From assembly GCA_017992505.1 (NCBI GenBank), contig JAGOON010000004.1:1-38032 (forward strand): a stretch of 38,032 bases of DNA, read 5' to 3'. Shown one piece after another: positions 16,713 to 24,615 of the stretch. The notes beneath the pieces were generated by a model. The model was given only the letters and a program-made list of their open reading frames with translations. It did no database searches and was not told where the DNA came from. The stretch comes from Minisyncoccota bacterium (GTDB taxonomy: Bacteria > Patescibacteriota > Minisyncoccia > Phycocordibacterales > UBA918). Every line of letters starts with the position of its first letter. The first letter of the stretch is position 1. A program made the position numbers and the translations under genes.

Positions 16713-17072
16713 ATGTCAATTCAAGCATATGTTGCAATTGCAATCTTTCTTGCACTCGGATTGCGTACCCTGATGGTAAAACTACTCGATCGGGAACTCA
16801 AAAGGGTTAGAGAGGTACTGTCTTATAGGGAACTTCTTACCGACCGAATTGAAAGGCTTGAGCGTTGGCAACAAATTCGACCCTTCATTTATTTCGGTTA
16901 CTGTAGCTATGCACGTTCGCTCATTCTAGAAATGATTGAGATCTACGAATTTCTACTCGCACACAACTACGAAAAGGACCGTGAGACGCTCCATGCACTC
17001 CAAAGGCTCCTCTTTGAATTCCCACCTGACTACGACCCGCCACCTTCTGGCGGGTCTTTTCTTTATTTGTAA
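16713..17072 (+). CDS. Hypothetical protein with N-terminal membrane anchor (119 aa)
   Basis: ATG at 16713 is preceded by ACGGAGGTGACCT, a strong Shine-Dalgarno. The N-terminal 20 residues (SIQAYVAIAIFLALGLRTLM) form a single membrane helix; the rest is a basic and amphipathic helical domain (ELKRVREVLSYRELLTDRIE). The last 13 codons run through a terminator hairpin (17034-17060), so the C-terminus PPPSGGSFLYL may be dispensable. No family recognised. Confidence 0.65.
   Translation: MSIQAYVAIAIFLALGLRTLMVKLLDRELKRVREVLSYRELLTDRIERLERWQQIRPFIYFGYCSYARSLILEMIEIYEFLLAHNYEKDRETLHALQRLLFEFPPDYDPPPSGGSFLYL
17034..17060 (+). terminator. Terminator inside the 3' end of the preceding gene
   Basis: GACCCGCC, seven-base loop, GGCGGGTC, then TTTTC. 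It overlaps the coding region. Confidence 0.8.
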
Positions 17073-17094
17073 TAAAAGTCATTTGTGCTAGAAT
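17067..17094 (+). promoter_or_regulatory. Promoter of the tRNA-Gly unit
   Basis: TTGTAA at 17067-17072, 16-base spacer, TAGAAT at 17089-17094; transcript start expected near 17101, about 100 bases before the tRNA. Confidence 0.55.
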
Positions 17095-17100
17095 CGGTGC

Positions 17101-17197
17101 ACTTCACTTCGAGGTGAATCGAGTACCGCGGTGTAAGCAAAGCTTTCACCCGCTGCACTCGGAGCAAATATGTAAGCAAGCTTCCATATTTCTCCTC
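17101..17197 (+). ncRNA. Structured leader RNA upstream of tRNA-Gly with two similar hairpins
   Basis: Three hairpins can be drawn: TTCAC/GTGAA (17103-17118); GCGG/CCGC around TGTAAGCAAAGCTTTCA (17128-17153); and GGAG-AAATATG/CATATTT-CTCC (17161-17195) around TGTAAGCAAGCTTCCA. The last two carry nearly the same apical sequence on unrelated stems. It is probably co-transcribed with, and cleaved from, the tRNA. Function unknown. Confidence 0.45.
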
Positions 17198-17201
17198 GTT
17201 T

Positions 17202-17272
17202 GCGGGTGTAGTTTAGTGGTAAAACAACTGCCTTCCAAGCAGTGGTCGGGAGTTCGATTCTTCTCACCCGCA
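17202..17272 (+). tRNA. tRNA-Gly (anticodon TCC)
   Basis: 71 nt. Acceptor arms GCGGGTG and CACCCGC pair over seven bases. The D arm contains AGTGGTAA, the anticodon stem ACTGC/GCAGT carries loop CTTCCAA with anticodon TCC, and the T arm has TTCGATT. The 3' CCA is not encoded. The 3' 18 bases are part of the 19-bp repeat that marks the integration site of the island, so the tRNA has been restored by the left attachment site. Confidence 0.95.
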
Positions 17273-17273
17273 C
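17255..17273 (+). repeat. attL-like direct repeat (3' end of tRNA-Gly)
   Basis: The 19 bases CGATTCTTCTCACCCGCAC recur exactly at 35831-35849 in the same orientation; flanking bases differ on both sides. Confidence 0.85.
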
Positions 17274-17329
17274 AGTCTAGCGAGACCTACTGAGAGGCTT
17301 AAAACGCCTCACAAACATCAGTAAGTCCA

Positions 17330-17370
17330 ACTAACAATAAAACCACCCAATGGGTGGTTTTATTGTTAGT
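17330..17370. terminator. Bidirectional terminator between tRNA-Gly and mntH
   Basis: ACTAACAATAAAACCACCC-AAT and its exact complement: a 19-bp perfect stem with A/T-rich outer arms, usable from both sides. Confidence 0.85.
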
Positions 17371-17383
17371 GTTTAGATCCACT

Positions 17384-18745
17384 CTACCAAATGAATAGAC
17401 TACCGAGAAGCCACAGGTTTAGCGAAGCGATGATGATACCGATAATCCAAGACACGATATTCATGTTTCTTGAGTTGGCGAATTCACCCATAATCTTCTT
17501 GTCACCAGTGAACATAAGGAGTGGGAAAATGGCAAATGATAGCTGAAGACTAAGTACTACCTGACTGAAGATTAGAAGCTCAGTAGCAGCGTTTGCACCA
17601 TAAAGACCAATAAAGGCTACCGCAGGAATAATTGCTAAGAGTCGTGTAATGATTCTTCGTACCCACGGCTTTACCCGCAGATTTATGAACCCTTCCATAA
17701 TGATCTGACCAGCAAGTGTTCCAGTGATAGTTGCGTTTTGTCCAGCTGCAAGCAATGCGATTGCGAATAATGTACTGGCAATACTGACACCAACTAACGG
17801 AGAGAGTAGTTTGTACGCTTCTTCAATCGCAGCAATTTCACCGATACCGTTTGTGAAGAATACTGCTGCCGCGAGGATAAGAATTGAAGCATTTACAAAG
17901 AGTGCAATTGAGAGGGCGGCGGTTGAATCAATCGTAGCAAATTTAATCGCTTCCTTCTTTCCTTCTCTTGTTTCGGCGTAGCGTCGTGTCTGTACAATTG
18001 CAGAGTGCAGGTACAGATTGTGAGGCATTACAGTCGCACCGATAATACCAATAGCCAGATAGAGCATATCTGCATTGAATACGATTTGAGAAGTTGGAAT
18101 GAACCCAATCAACAACGGTGCGATAGCGGGAGCTGAGACAATAAGCTGGAAACCGAAAATGCCTACAATTGTAGCCATGAGTACAACGATTAGTGCTTCA
18201 AGGTAGCGGAATCCTTTATTTTGCAGATAAAGAATGACAAGTACATCTGCTGCTGTAATCAGAACACCAATAAGAATTGGAATATCGAACAAGAGGTAAA
18301 GGGCGATAGCAGAACCAATCACTTCCGCCAAGTCAGTGGCGATAATCATGATTTCAGCCATAATCCATAGAAGAATGGCAACTGGCTTAGGATACTTGTC
18401 TCGACACATTTGTGCCAAGTCGCGTCCCGTTACGATACCTAACTTCAGTGAAAGATGTTGAAGAATCATCGCAAAGATACTCGACATCAGCACTACCGTT
18501 AAGAGGGTGTACCCGAACTTAGAACCTCCGGCGAGACTGGTCGCCCAGTTACCTGGGTCCATATAGCCCACCGCCACAAGAAATCCTGGTCCTGCAAAGA
18601 GAAGGAGTTTCTTAAAAAATGATAATTCGGATGGAATTGCAATTGATCTATGTACTTCGGGAAGACTAGGAGTCAATTCATCTTCTCCCGCCTCCTTTGA
18701 AGCACCTTTCCAGCCAAGGGCCTTGAATAGGTTTGTTTGTGTCAT
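17384..18745 (-). CDS. mntH: Nramp-family divalent metal transporter (MntH-like)
   Basis: 453 aa with about 11 membrane helices. The metal-binding DPGN motif is present in VGYMDPGNWATSLAGGS (helix 1) and MPHNLYLHS (helix 6), and the GQNATITGTLAGQ segment is typical of Nramp. It imports Mn(II), possibly Fe(II), with protons across the cytoplasmic membrane. The N-terminus carries about 40 extra polar residues. It lies directly downstream of an MntR/DtxR-like regulator (29-base gap), so the pair is probably co-transcribed and metal-regulated. Confidence 0.93.
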   Translation of the reverse strand: MTQTNLFKALGWKGASKEAGEDELTPSLPEVHRSIAIPSELSFFKKLLLFAGPGFLVAVGYMDPGNWATSLAGGSKFGYTLLTVVLMSSIFAMILQHLSLKLGIVTGRDLAQMCRDKYPKPVAILLWIMAEIMIIATDLAEVIGSAIALYLLFDIPILIGVLITAADVLVILYLQNKGFRYLEALIVVLMATIVGIFGFQLIVSAPAIAPLLIGFIPTSQIVFNADMLYLAIGIIGATVMPHNLYLHSAIVQTRRYAETREGKKEAIKFATIDSTAALSIALFVNASILILAAAVFFTNGIGEIAAIEEAYKLLSPLVGVSIASTLFAIALLAAGQNATITGTLAGQIIMEGFINLRVKPWVRRIITRLLAIIPAVAFIGLYGANAATELLIFSQVVLSLQLSFAIFPLLMFTGDKKIMGEFANSRNMNIVSWIIGIIIASLNLWLLGSLFIW

Positions 18746-18774
18746 ATTTATTTTTTAAATGTAATTACTTTTAT

Positions 18775-19221
18775 TTATTTAGAGTTCCAGTCGGTGATTT
18801 TTGGAATTTCTGACCCATGTGGATCATTTGTTGGGTTACCCAAAAAAGTAGCGAGACGTTTAATCACATCATCACTAAACGCATGTTCTAAGCGTTCAGC
18901 TTCAGCATGAATCTTGTCTTTCGGGATGTGCAAGGAATTGTGCAAAAACACTTCAATGATTCGGTGCTTGTACGTCAATTTCTTGCCTACCTCGTTCCCT
19001 CGTTTGGTCAACTTCACTTTTCCGTATGGTTCAGACACTACCAACCCTTCGTTCACTAATTCGTTTACACGCTCGGAAACAGTGGACTTACTTAAACCAA
19101 GTCGATTGGCTATATCGGTCACTCCTGTCGTACCTTGAGTCGTATCCAAAATATAGATAGCACGAACGTAGTCTTCCTTTGTGGCAGTAATATGCGCTGA
19201 CTGACCTCCTTTTGTTCGCAT
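18775..19221 (-). CDS. mntR: DtxR/MntR-family metal-dependent repressor
   Basis: 148 aa. N-terminal winged helix (about 10-70) with TATKEDYVRAIYILD and the recognition helix LGLSKSTVSERVNELVNEGL, then a dimerisation/metal-binding domain with HRIIEVFLHNSLH and AERLEHAFSDDVIKRL. No SH3-like third domain, so it is MntR-like rather than DtxR-like. Expected to repress mntH when Mn is sufficient. A Shine-Dalgarno-like AAAAGGAGG lies inside codons 4-6. A 7-bp inverted repeat (19212-19231) covers the start codon and may be its own operator. Confidence 0.88.
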   Translation of the reverse strand: MRTKGGQSAHITATKEDYVRAIYILDTTQGTTGVTDIANRLGLSKSTVSERVNELVNEGLVVSEPYGKVKLTKRGNEVGKKLTYKHRIIEVFLHNSLHIPKDKIHAEAERLEHAFSDDVIKRLATFLGNPTNDPHGSEIPKITDWNSK

Positions 19222-19231
19222 TTACGAACAA
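19212..19231. promoter_or_regulatory. Inverted repeat over the mntR start, candidate operator
   Basis: TTGTTCG-CATTTA-CGAACAA, perfect 7-bp arms with the mntR ATG (minus strand) in the spacer. Confidence 0.45.
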
Positions 19232-19295
19232 TACACCCATGGTCACTTATTTGCAATACGATATCCCCTAACTTAAAGGGAGTGTTCTACATATT

Positions 19296-19323
19296 AAAAA
19301 TACCCTCACCATGAGGGTATTTT
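19296..19323. terminator. Terminator downstream of the P-type ATPase
   Basis: AAAATACCCTC, five-base loop, GAGGGTATTTT; symmetric, lying 15 bases after the ATPase stop on the minus strand and upstream of mntR. Confidence 0.82.
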
Positions 19324-19337
19324 GCAGTGTACGATGT

Positions 19338-21290
19338 TTACCGAGTAAACAACCTTAGACTTAGGAGAATCACAAGAATCGCAACCCCCGAATCGGCGGC
19401 AATAGCCATCACCAAGTTTGCCTGCCCAGTGATTACCAGGACGAGAAATACCAGTTTGGCAATCAAGGCTAGCGTGACATTAAACCTAATAGTCTGCATG
19501 GTTGCTCTAGCTAAGCGTATTGCTTGTGGAATAGTCGACAGATTGCCAGACAACAGAGCAACGTCAGCCGTTTCAATTGCCACATCAGTACCGCCTGCTC
19601 CAATCGCAATCCCTACATCAGCAGTAGCAAGTGAAGGTGCGTCGTTAATACCATCGCCAACCATAGCTACACTTCGGTACTGCTTTTGCAACATCACGAC
19701 ATTGTTGAGTTTATCTTCAGGAGAAAGGGCGGCTTTTGCTTCTGTAATACCTACTCTATCGGCCACGTATCGTGCGCTGTACTGATTATCACCAGTTAGC
19801 ATGACACTACTCACTCCTAATTTATTTAACTCAGCAATCACCATTTTTGCTTCTGTACGTATCTCATCTGCAATCGCAATCGCTCCGATAAGTTCCTTGT
19901 CAGAAGCAATCAAGACAACTGTTTGACCTTCTTTTTCAAGTCTTTCAATTGTGTCTATAAATCCATCGCTTACCACACCTGAGTCTGCCATTAACTTGTG
20001 GTTGCCGATATAGTGTCTAGCACTACACACCAGACAATGAGCATGCCCACCCTTACCTGCCACGTTTTCAAACGAGTCCATGGTATGCGGTGTGATGTTC
20101 TGAGCTTTTGCGTAGTCTAAGACAGCTTCAGCTAGTGGGTGTGAGGAGAAGAGTTCTATTCCAGCCGCGTCTGCGATCACCTCTTCTTTTGAGTGCGACC
20201 CAAAAGCAAATACTTCAGTCACGCTGTGACGACCATAAGTAAGGGTACGAGTTTTATCAAAAGCAATTGCTCGCACCGATGCTAGCTTCTCTAAATAGGC
20301 ACCGCCTTTAATCAGAATTCCATGCCTAGACGCCCCGCCAATAGCTGAAGCAATTGCCACTGGAGTAGATATCACCAACGCACAAGGGCAAGCAATAACC
20401 AAAAGAGTAATCGCACGATACAGCCAATCTTCAAAAGGAAGTCCTAGTAATAGCGTTGGAACTACTGCAACCAATAGTGAAATCACGACGATAAGTGGCG
20501 TGTAGTACCGAGCAAATTTCTCAATGAATGTATCAGTAACTGCTCGTGAGACCTGAGCCTTCTTTATTAGCGTAATAATGCGAGCAAACATTGAGTCACC
20601 GCTCGTCTTATCAACGGTTACCTCAAGGTACCCTTGAATATTCATTGTTCCCGCAAAAACACTGTTCCCAATGACTTTATCAACAGGAGCTGATTCACCC
20701 GTAATAGCTGACTCATCCACAGTTCCACCACCAACAGTAATAGTTCCATCAAGTGGAATTTGTTCGCCTGGCTTTACAACCACAACTACGCCAATAGCGA
20801 CTTCTTCCACAGGGACCATTTCACCTGACTGTAACCTAGCTACTTTAGGGGCACGTTTAAGCAGTGCCTCTACCGCTCGTCTTGAGCGCTCAATCCCAAA
20901 CGACTCAAAGAATTCCGCTAGTGAAAAGAGAAAGACCACAGCGGCTGCTTCACCGTATTCTCCAATGTAGACTGCGCCGAGAGCAGCAATTACTACGAGA
21001 AAACTAATATTGAGAAATCGTTTCCTGATGAGTCCGTTAAACGCACTACGCACGACAAACACTGAGCCGAAAATAATCGAAAGGATGTAGAAAAAATTAC
21101 CCCAAGCTTCCATATTTTCAGTAAAACTCCATGTAAATCCGATAAACATGAGGAGTCCAGAAAGGGGCGTAAAGAATCGTAACGCCACTTCATTTAAGGT
21201 AATTTGTCGAACATTCTCCTTTGGGCTGACCGTAGGAGCGTGATCATCACTATGGCAATGACCACACGAACTTTTTTGTTCATGTTCCAT
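19338..21290 (-). CDS. P1B-type heavy-metal ATPase, Zn/Cd-like, with a DKTRT phosphorylation motif
   Basis: 650 aa. The N-terminus is a short Cys/His-rich segment (CGHCHSDDH) rather than an HMA domain. Motifs: TGE loop (ITGES), CPC in the transport helix (ACPCALVISTP), the SSHPLAEA His-Pro, MLTGDN, and GDGINDAPSLATADVGIAIG. The final helices contain a Lys in ALIAKLVFLVL and ADSG, features of the Zn/Cd/Pb subgroup (ZntA/CadA). The phosphorylation loop reads D345-K-T-R-T instead of the nearly invariant DKTGT; the Arg codon is CGT, one base from GGT. Either activity is altered or lost, or a sequencing change occurred. It would export Zn(II) or Cd(II). Confidence 0.9.
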   Translation of the reverse strand: MEHEQKSSCGHCHSDDHAPTVSPKENVRQITLNEVALRFFTPLSGLLMFIGFTWSFTENMEAWGNFFYILSIIFGSVFVVRSAFNGLIRKRFLNISFLVVIAALGAVYIGEYGEAAAVVFLFSLAEFFESFGIERSRRAVEALLKRAPKVARLQSGEMVPVEEVAIGVVVVVKPGEQIPLDGTITVGGGTVDESAITGESAPVDKVIGNSVFAGTMNIQGYLEVTVDKTSGDSMFARIITLIKKAQVSRAVTDTFIEKFARYYTPLIVVISLLVAVVPTLLLGLPFEDWLYRAITLLVIACPCALVISTPVAIASAIGGASRHGILIKGGAYLEKLASVRAIAFDKTRTLTYGRHSVTEVFAFGSHSKEEVIADAAGIELFSSHPLAEAVLDYAKAQNITPHTMDSFENVAGKGGHAHCLVCSARHYIGNHKLMADSGVVSDGFIDTIERLEKEGQTVVLIASDKELIGAIAIADEIRTEAKMVIAELNKLGVSSVMLTGDNQYSARYVADRVGITEAKAALSPEDKLNNVVMLQKQYRSVAMVGDGINDAPSLATADVGIAIGAGGTDVAIETADVALLSGNLSTIPQAIRLARATMQTIRFNVTLALIAKLVFLVLVITGQANLVMAIAADSGVAILVILLSLRLFTR

Positions 21291-21382
21291 ATTTTATTGT
21301 ATTTAGTTGTTAATGAGTCCCGTGTGGGAAGGAGTTGGATACGCCCATACAGGATATCACACCATTTGGTCATTGAGAAAGA

Positions 21383-22642
21383 TTAGTAACGTACGTAGTA
21401 TTTTATCTCTGCTTTGTCGGTAACAGCGGTAATCCACGCTTGTGTCTCCATTTGGATTTTTTGTTGCTTAAGTTGCTCAGCTATTTCGGCATTGAGTTGT
21501 TCGGGCGTTTCATCTGGGTGAGCCTCGATACCGTTTTCAGCTAAATACGCGGTGACTTCCGCATCCGTTACTTTAGTTTTATCACCTAAGGCTTTCTCTA
21601 GTTTTAGTTGCGATTCTATCTGAGCTTCAAGCATCTTCATTGTCATACCTTGTTGCGCTAGCGCTTCTTCAAGTGTTCCTCCTTGAGCTGAAACTTGAGT
21701 TTCAATCTCGGCGATTCTTTCAGTCACCGCACCTGCCTCGATGGTGATACCGAGCTTTTCGAACTCTGTATTTAGCACTCGTTCATTTATCATTGCTTCA
21801 AGAGTTTTCTTGCCATCTTGATCCTCAAGTTTTGAGACAACAGCAAGCCAACTAATTGGTTGACCGTTGACCGTAGCAGCTACTATGTATCCTCGCGTAA
21901 AGAGAAAAGCAACAATAACCAGCAAAACAGCAACTGCAACTGCCCCATACAGCTTGTGCGGTGCAGGGCTGTTGGTAGTCACAGGTTCAGGTGAAGCGGT
22001 AACAATAGTCTCACTTTGAGTCGTTATGATTGTTTCTTGTTGGGTTGGAGTAGTGGCAAGAATATTTAGTAGAGATTCGCTTTCTGAGCTTTTCTGTTGT
22101 CTGACCTTGTATGCAAACCAAGTCAGAATAAGAAAACTACCAAACACCATCACTCCCAAAAATGGAATGGTCGAAAAACCAAAGACGAGAATCGGCGACT
22201 TGGTGCAAGCGGGCAGTAACCCTCCATAAGAACAAGGGAGACTCAGAGTTTTACCTAATACATAGCCTTGGAAGTGATAGTAATAATGGTAACAAGCGAT
22301 ATAGAATCCGAAGGCTGATAAGATTCCAGTTGTCACATGTGTTTCTCTGGTGCGGAACCAGAGTGCGACAACTGATATCACTGAAACTGGATAAAGAAAG
22401 ATCCGTTGCCACCAACAGAGTTCGCATACTGGCGTCTCGTACACTAGCTGGTACACCAATGAGAAAACTGTAGCGGTCAACGCAATCGCTCCAATCAGCG
22501 CAATGTATTGTTCATAACGAATTGAGCGCGCAAATTGTTTACCTGATTTTGTTGTACTACTCCAAATGAGTAGTCCTAACAAAACACCAAAAATACCAAT
22601 TGCTCCAATCGTCAAGATAACTGAATAGGTATGGATGTTCAT
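21383..22642 (-). CDS. DsbB-like oxidoreductase fused to a SurA-N-like chaperone domain
   Basis: 419 aa. Residues 1-180 form a DsbB/BdbC-type membrane domain with redox pairs C73-E-L-C76 (in CELCWWQR) and C137...C146. A polar linker (181-230), rich in Thr/Ser/Gln, follows. A further membrane helix lies at about 231-249. The extracytoplasmic domain (about 255-419), with NGQPISWLAVVSKLED and KTLEAMINERVLNTEFEK, resembles the SurA/PrsA N-terminal chaperone domain and has no parvulin domain. DsbB reoxidises DsbA by passing electrons to quinone. The start overlaps the preceding dsbA gene by four bases. Joining reoxidation and chaperone modules is unusual. Confidence 0.83.
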   Translation of the reverse strand: MNIHTYSVILTIGAIGIFGVLLGLLIWSSTTKSGKQFARSIRYEQYIALIGAIALTATVFSLVYQLVYETPVCELCWWQRIFLYPVSVISVVALWFRTRETHVTTGILSAFGFYIACYHYYYHFQGYVLGKTLSLPCSYGGLLPACTKSPILVFGFSTIPFLGVMVFGSFLILTWFAYKVRQQKSSESESLLNILATTPTQQETIITTQSETIVTASPEPVTTNSPAPHKLYGAVAVAVLLVIVAFLFTRGYIVAATVNGQPISWLAVVSKLEDQDGKKTLEAMINERVLNTEFEKLGITIEAGAVTERIAEIETQVSAQGGTLEEALAQQGMTMKMLEAQIESQLKLEKALGDKTKVTDAEVTAYLAENGIEAHPDETPEQLNAEIAEQLKQQKIQMETQAWITAVTDKAEIKYYVRY

Positions 22643-23322
22643 ACGCCAAACTCTACTTTAGTTGATTCAATTTCAGCCTGAATTGCCTGTTTGAACTCCT
22701 CGTAACTGTTAGGCTGAAGTTTCTTTCCGTTGAGATAGAAGGATGGTGTGCCGGTATTACCTAGAGCGTCTCCAGATTCCATGTCACGTTCAACTCGAGA
22801 CTTGGTTTCAGGCGAATTAACCGCTGCTTTATATTTTTCCATATCAAGCCCTAACTGCTGCGCGTAAGCTTCAAAGACTTCTGGTGTAGGTTTTTGTTTC
22901 TCTCCCCACTTTTTCTGTTCGGTGTAGAGTAGATCGTGCATCTCGAAAAACTTTCCTTGTTGTCCAGCGGCTTCTACCGCCAAGGCGGCAGTCATACCAT
23001 TGCGGTGTCCCGGGAGCGGAAAGTATCGAATCACAATTTGTAAGTCGTTACTGAAGTCTGTTTCGAGTTGCTTAACGAGTGGGAAAAATGCCGCACACGC
23101 TTCACACTCAAAGTCGACGTACTCAACCAGCGTCACTGGTCCACCTACTTTTCCTTTGATGTAATCATCAGGAGCAACAGTCAGTAATGTTCCTGCATCT
23201 TCACTTACAGCTGCTTTCTTTTCAGTGGGAGTACTTCCCGAACTCAACATCCAGATAAGACTTCCAACGATAGCGGTAATTACAATGGTCCACTGCAATG
23301 TTTTAATTTTTCTTGATTTCAT
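22639..23322 (-). CDS. DsbA-family thiol oxidoreductase (CEAC active site)
   Basis: 227 aa. An N-terminal anchor (about 10-27) is followed by a thioredoxin fold with active site C73-E-A-C76 in VDFECEACAAFF, a helical insert, and cis-Pro in NTGTPSFYLNG. It belongs to the Thioredoxin_4/BdbD-like group. It oxidises or isomerises cysteines in exported proteins and is the likely partner of the downstream DsbB-SurA fusion, whose ATG overlaps its stop (ATGA). It differs from the other DsbA in this operon at the CxxC dipeptide (EA versus PF), suggesting different redox potentials. Confidence 0.88.
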   Translation of the reverse strand: MKSRKIKTLQWTIVITAIVGSLIWMLSSGSTPTEKKAAVSEDAGTLLTVAPDDYIKGKVGGPVTLVEYVDFECEACAAFFPLVKQLETDFSNDLQIVIRYFPLPGHRNGMTAALAVEAAGQQGKFFEMHDLLYTEQKKWGEKQKPTPEVFEAYAQQLGLDMEKYKAAVNSPETKSRVERDMESGDALGNTGTPSFYLNGKKLQPNSYEEFKQAIQAEIESTKVEFGV

Positions 23323-23328
23323 ATGGAT

Positions 23329-23868
23329 TTAACTACAAATTAATGGTTCTTTAATTTTCTTACTAAGTGAATAAATGGCATAACACAATATTCCGACTCC
23401 TAGATAACCGAACTCTTTACCGCCAAAGGGTAGAAAGAGTAAGATTCCTGCTCCGCTCACAGTTAACACTGAGCTAATGATGAGGCTCCCACAAGCGGCA
23501 CACCCAACGCCAAGAAAACCGCTTATCACTCCACTCATACCCAACCAGCCAACTGACTGCACACCAGCCTCTTTTGCTCTTCTTGTACGAATATAATAAG
23601 CGAGTAGTGCTACATGTACTCCAAACAAAATGGCGATGAGTATCGTGTACGAAGCGGAGGCAATCGTAAAGTTAGTAATAATTGAGCCGTATAGACTCAA
23701 CACAAAACTGACTTTCTCCAGCACACCTGCGGTATCAGATAGCAGCACTTCTGCAATCAAGGCGAAGTTAGGCATCCACACAGCAATCGAGAATACAGTC
23801 AGTGTAACGAAGCCTGCCAAAAGTAGGTAGAGTGGTTGTTTAAAGATTGTGCTAAAAGTCTCTCTCAT
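23329..23868 (-). CDS. Multi-pass membrane protein with a GCAACG motif
   Basis: 179 aa with four to five hydrophobic helices. The sequence GFLGVGCAACGSLIISSVLT (Cys123, Cys126) places a CxxC pair within or at the edge of a membrane helix. It lies between two dsbA-like genes, with gaps of six and two bases, so it is in the same transcript. The intramembrane CxxC suggests it moves reducing equivalents, by analogy with CcdA/DsbD or VKOR, or binds a metal ion. Family not recognised. Confidence 0.7.
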   Translation of the reverse strand: MRETFSTIFKQPLYLLLAGFVTLTVFSIAVWMPNFALIAEVLLSDTAGVLEKVSFVLSLYGSIITNFTIASASYTILIAILFGVHVALLAYYIRTRRAKEAGVQSVGWLGMSGVISGFLGVGCAACGSLIISSVLTVSGAGILLFLPFGGKEFGYLGVGILCYAIYSLSKKIKEPLICS

Positions 23869-23870
23869 GA

Positions 23871-24611
23871 CTACTTTACCGTCTCCTTTTTAGCTAGGTT
23901 AATAAGTTGTTCAATTGACGCTAACGGTTGTGCACCGTTGATTGGGAACGTCTTGCCGTTTGGAGCAATCAGGATACTCCATGGTGTCCCACGTCCTCCT
24001 GTTTCGGTTGCATTGGCAATGTCCGCTTGGATATGTTCGTTATATTTTCCGCTTTTAGTACAGGCGAAAAATTCAGTTGTGTTAAGTCCCATTTCCTTAG
24101 CAATCTGAGGAATAACTACATCAGTATCAGTCCGATTGTTTGTGAGTGTAAGCTCGAAGTATCTATCGGTGAATTTCCAAAATCCATCATTACCAGCGAG
24201 TTCACTTGCACATTCCGATGCTACCGCTACAGCCTGAGCTTTCACTGGGTGAAGTTGTTCAAGTGGGAACTGTCTAAATACCCACGCCACTTCACCGCTG
24301 TCCACGTATTTCTTCATCAACTCATTCATAGTGTTATGAAATCGCTGGCAAAATGGGCATTCAAAGTCTGAATACGCCACGATTTTAATTGGAGCATCAG
24401 GATTACCTTTAATATGATCTGTTGCAGCGACTGGTCTGACTTTGCTGGTCGTATCACTTACTTGTTCTTGTGTTGGTGCAGGAGCTACCTTTTCCGCAGT
24501 TTTTACGTTATTCCCACCGAAGTAAAGGGCAGCTCCGATAATTCCCCCTGCCACTACTATCGCTAGCGGGGTGAGATATTGAGTTAATTTATTTTTTGTT
24601 GTATTTTCCAT
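23871..24611 (-). CDS. DsbA-family thiol oxidoreductase (CPFC active site)
   Basis: 246 aa from ATG 24611; a start at 24647 is in frame but overlaps the DUF305 stop by 31 bases, while 24611 leaves a four-base gap. Membrane anchor at about 12-31, then a thioredoxin fold with C85-P-F-C88 in SDFECPFCQRFH, a helical insert, and cis-Pro in GGRGTPWSI. Thioredoxin_4-type DsbA. Cys-Pro-Phe-Cys is a common strongly oxidising variant. Together with the CEAC protein and the DsbB fusion it makes a complete oxidative folding set in the envelope. Confidence 0.88.
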   Translation of the reverse strand: MENTTKNKLTQYLTPLAIVVAGGIIGAALYFGGNNVKTAEKVAPAPTQEQVSDTTSKVRPVAATDHIKGNPDAPIKIVAYSDFECPFCQRFHNTMNELMKKYVDSGEVAWVFRQFPLEQLHPVKAQAVAVASECASELAGNDGFWKFTDRYFELTLTNNRTDTDVVIPQIAKEMGLNTTEFFACTKSGKYNEHIQADIANATETGGRGTPWSILIAPNGKTFPINGAQPLASIEQLINLAKKETVK

Positions 24612-24615
24612 AAGT

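Noticed and set aside
17088-17273. Open frame on the minus strand across tRNA-Gly (61 codons)
   Set aside because: It is antisense to the tRNA and its leader; this is a common false gene call. No ribosome site.
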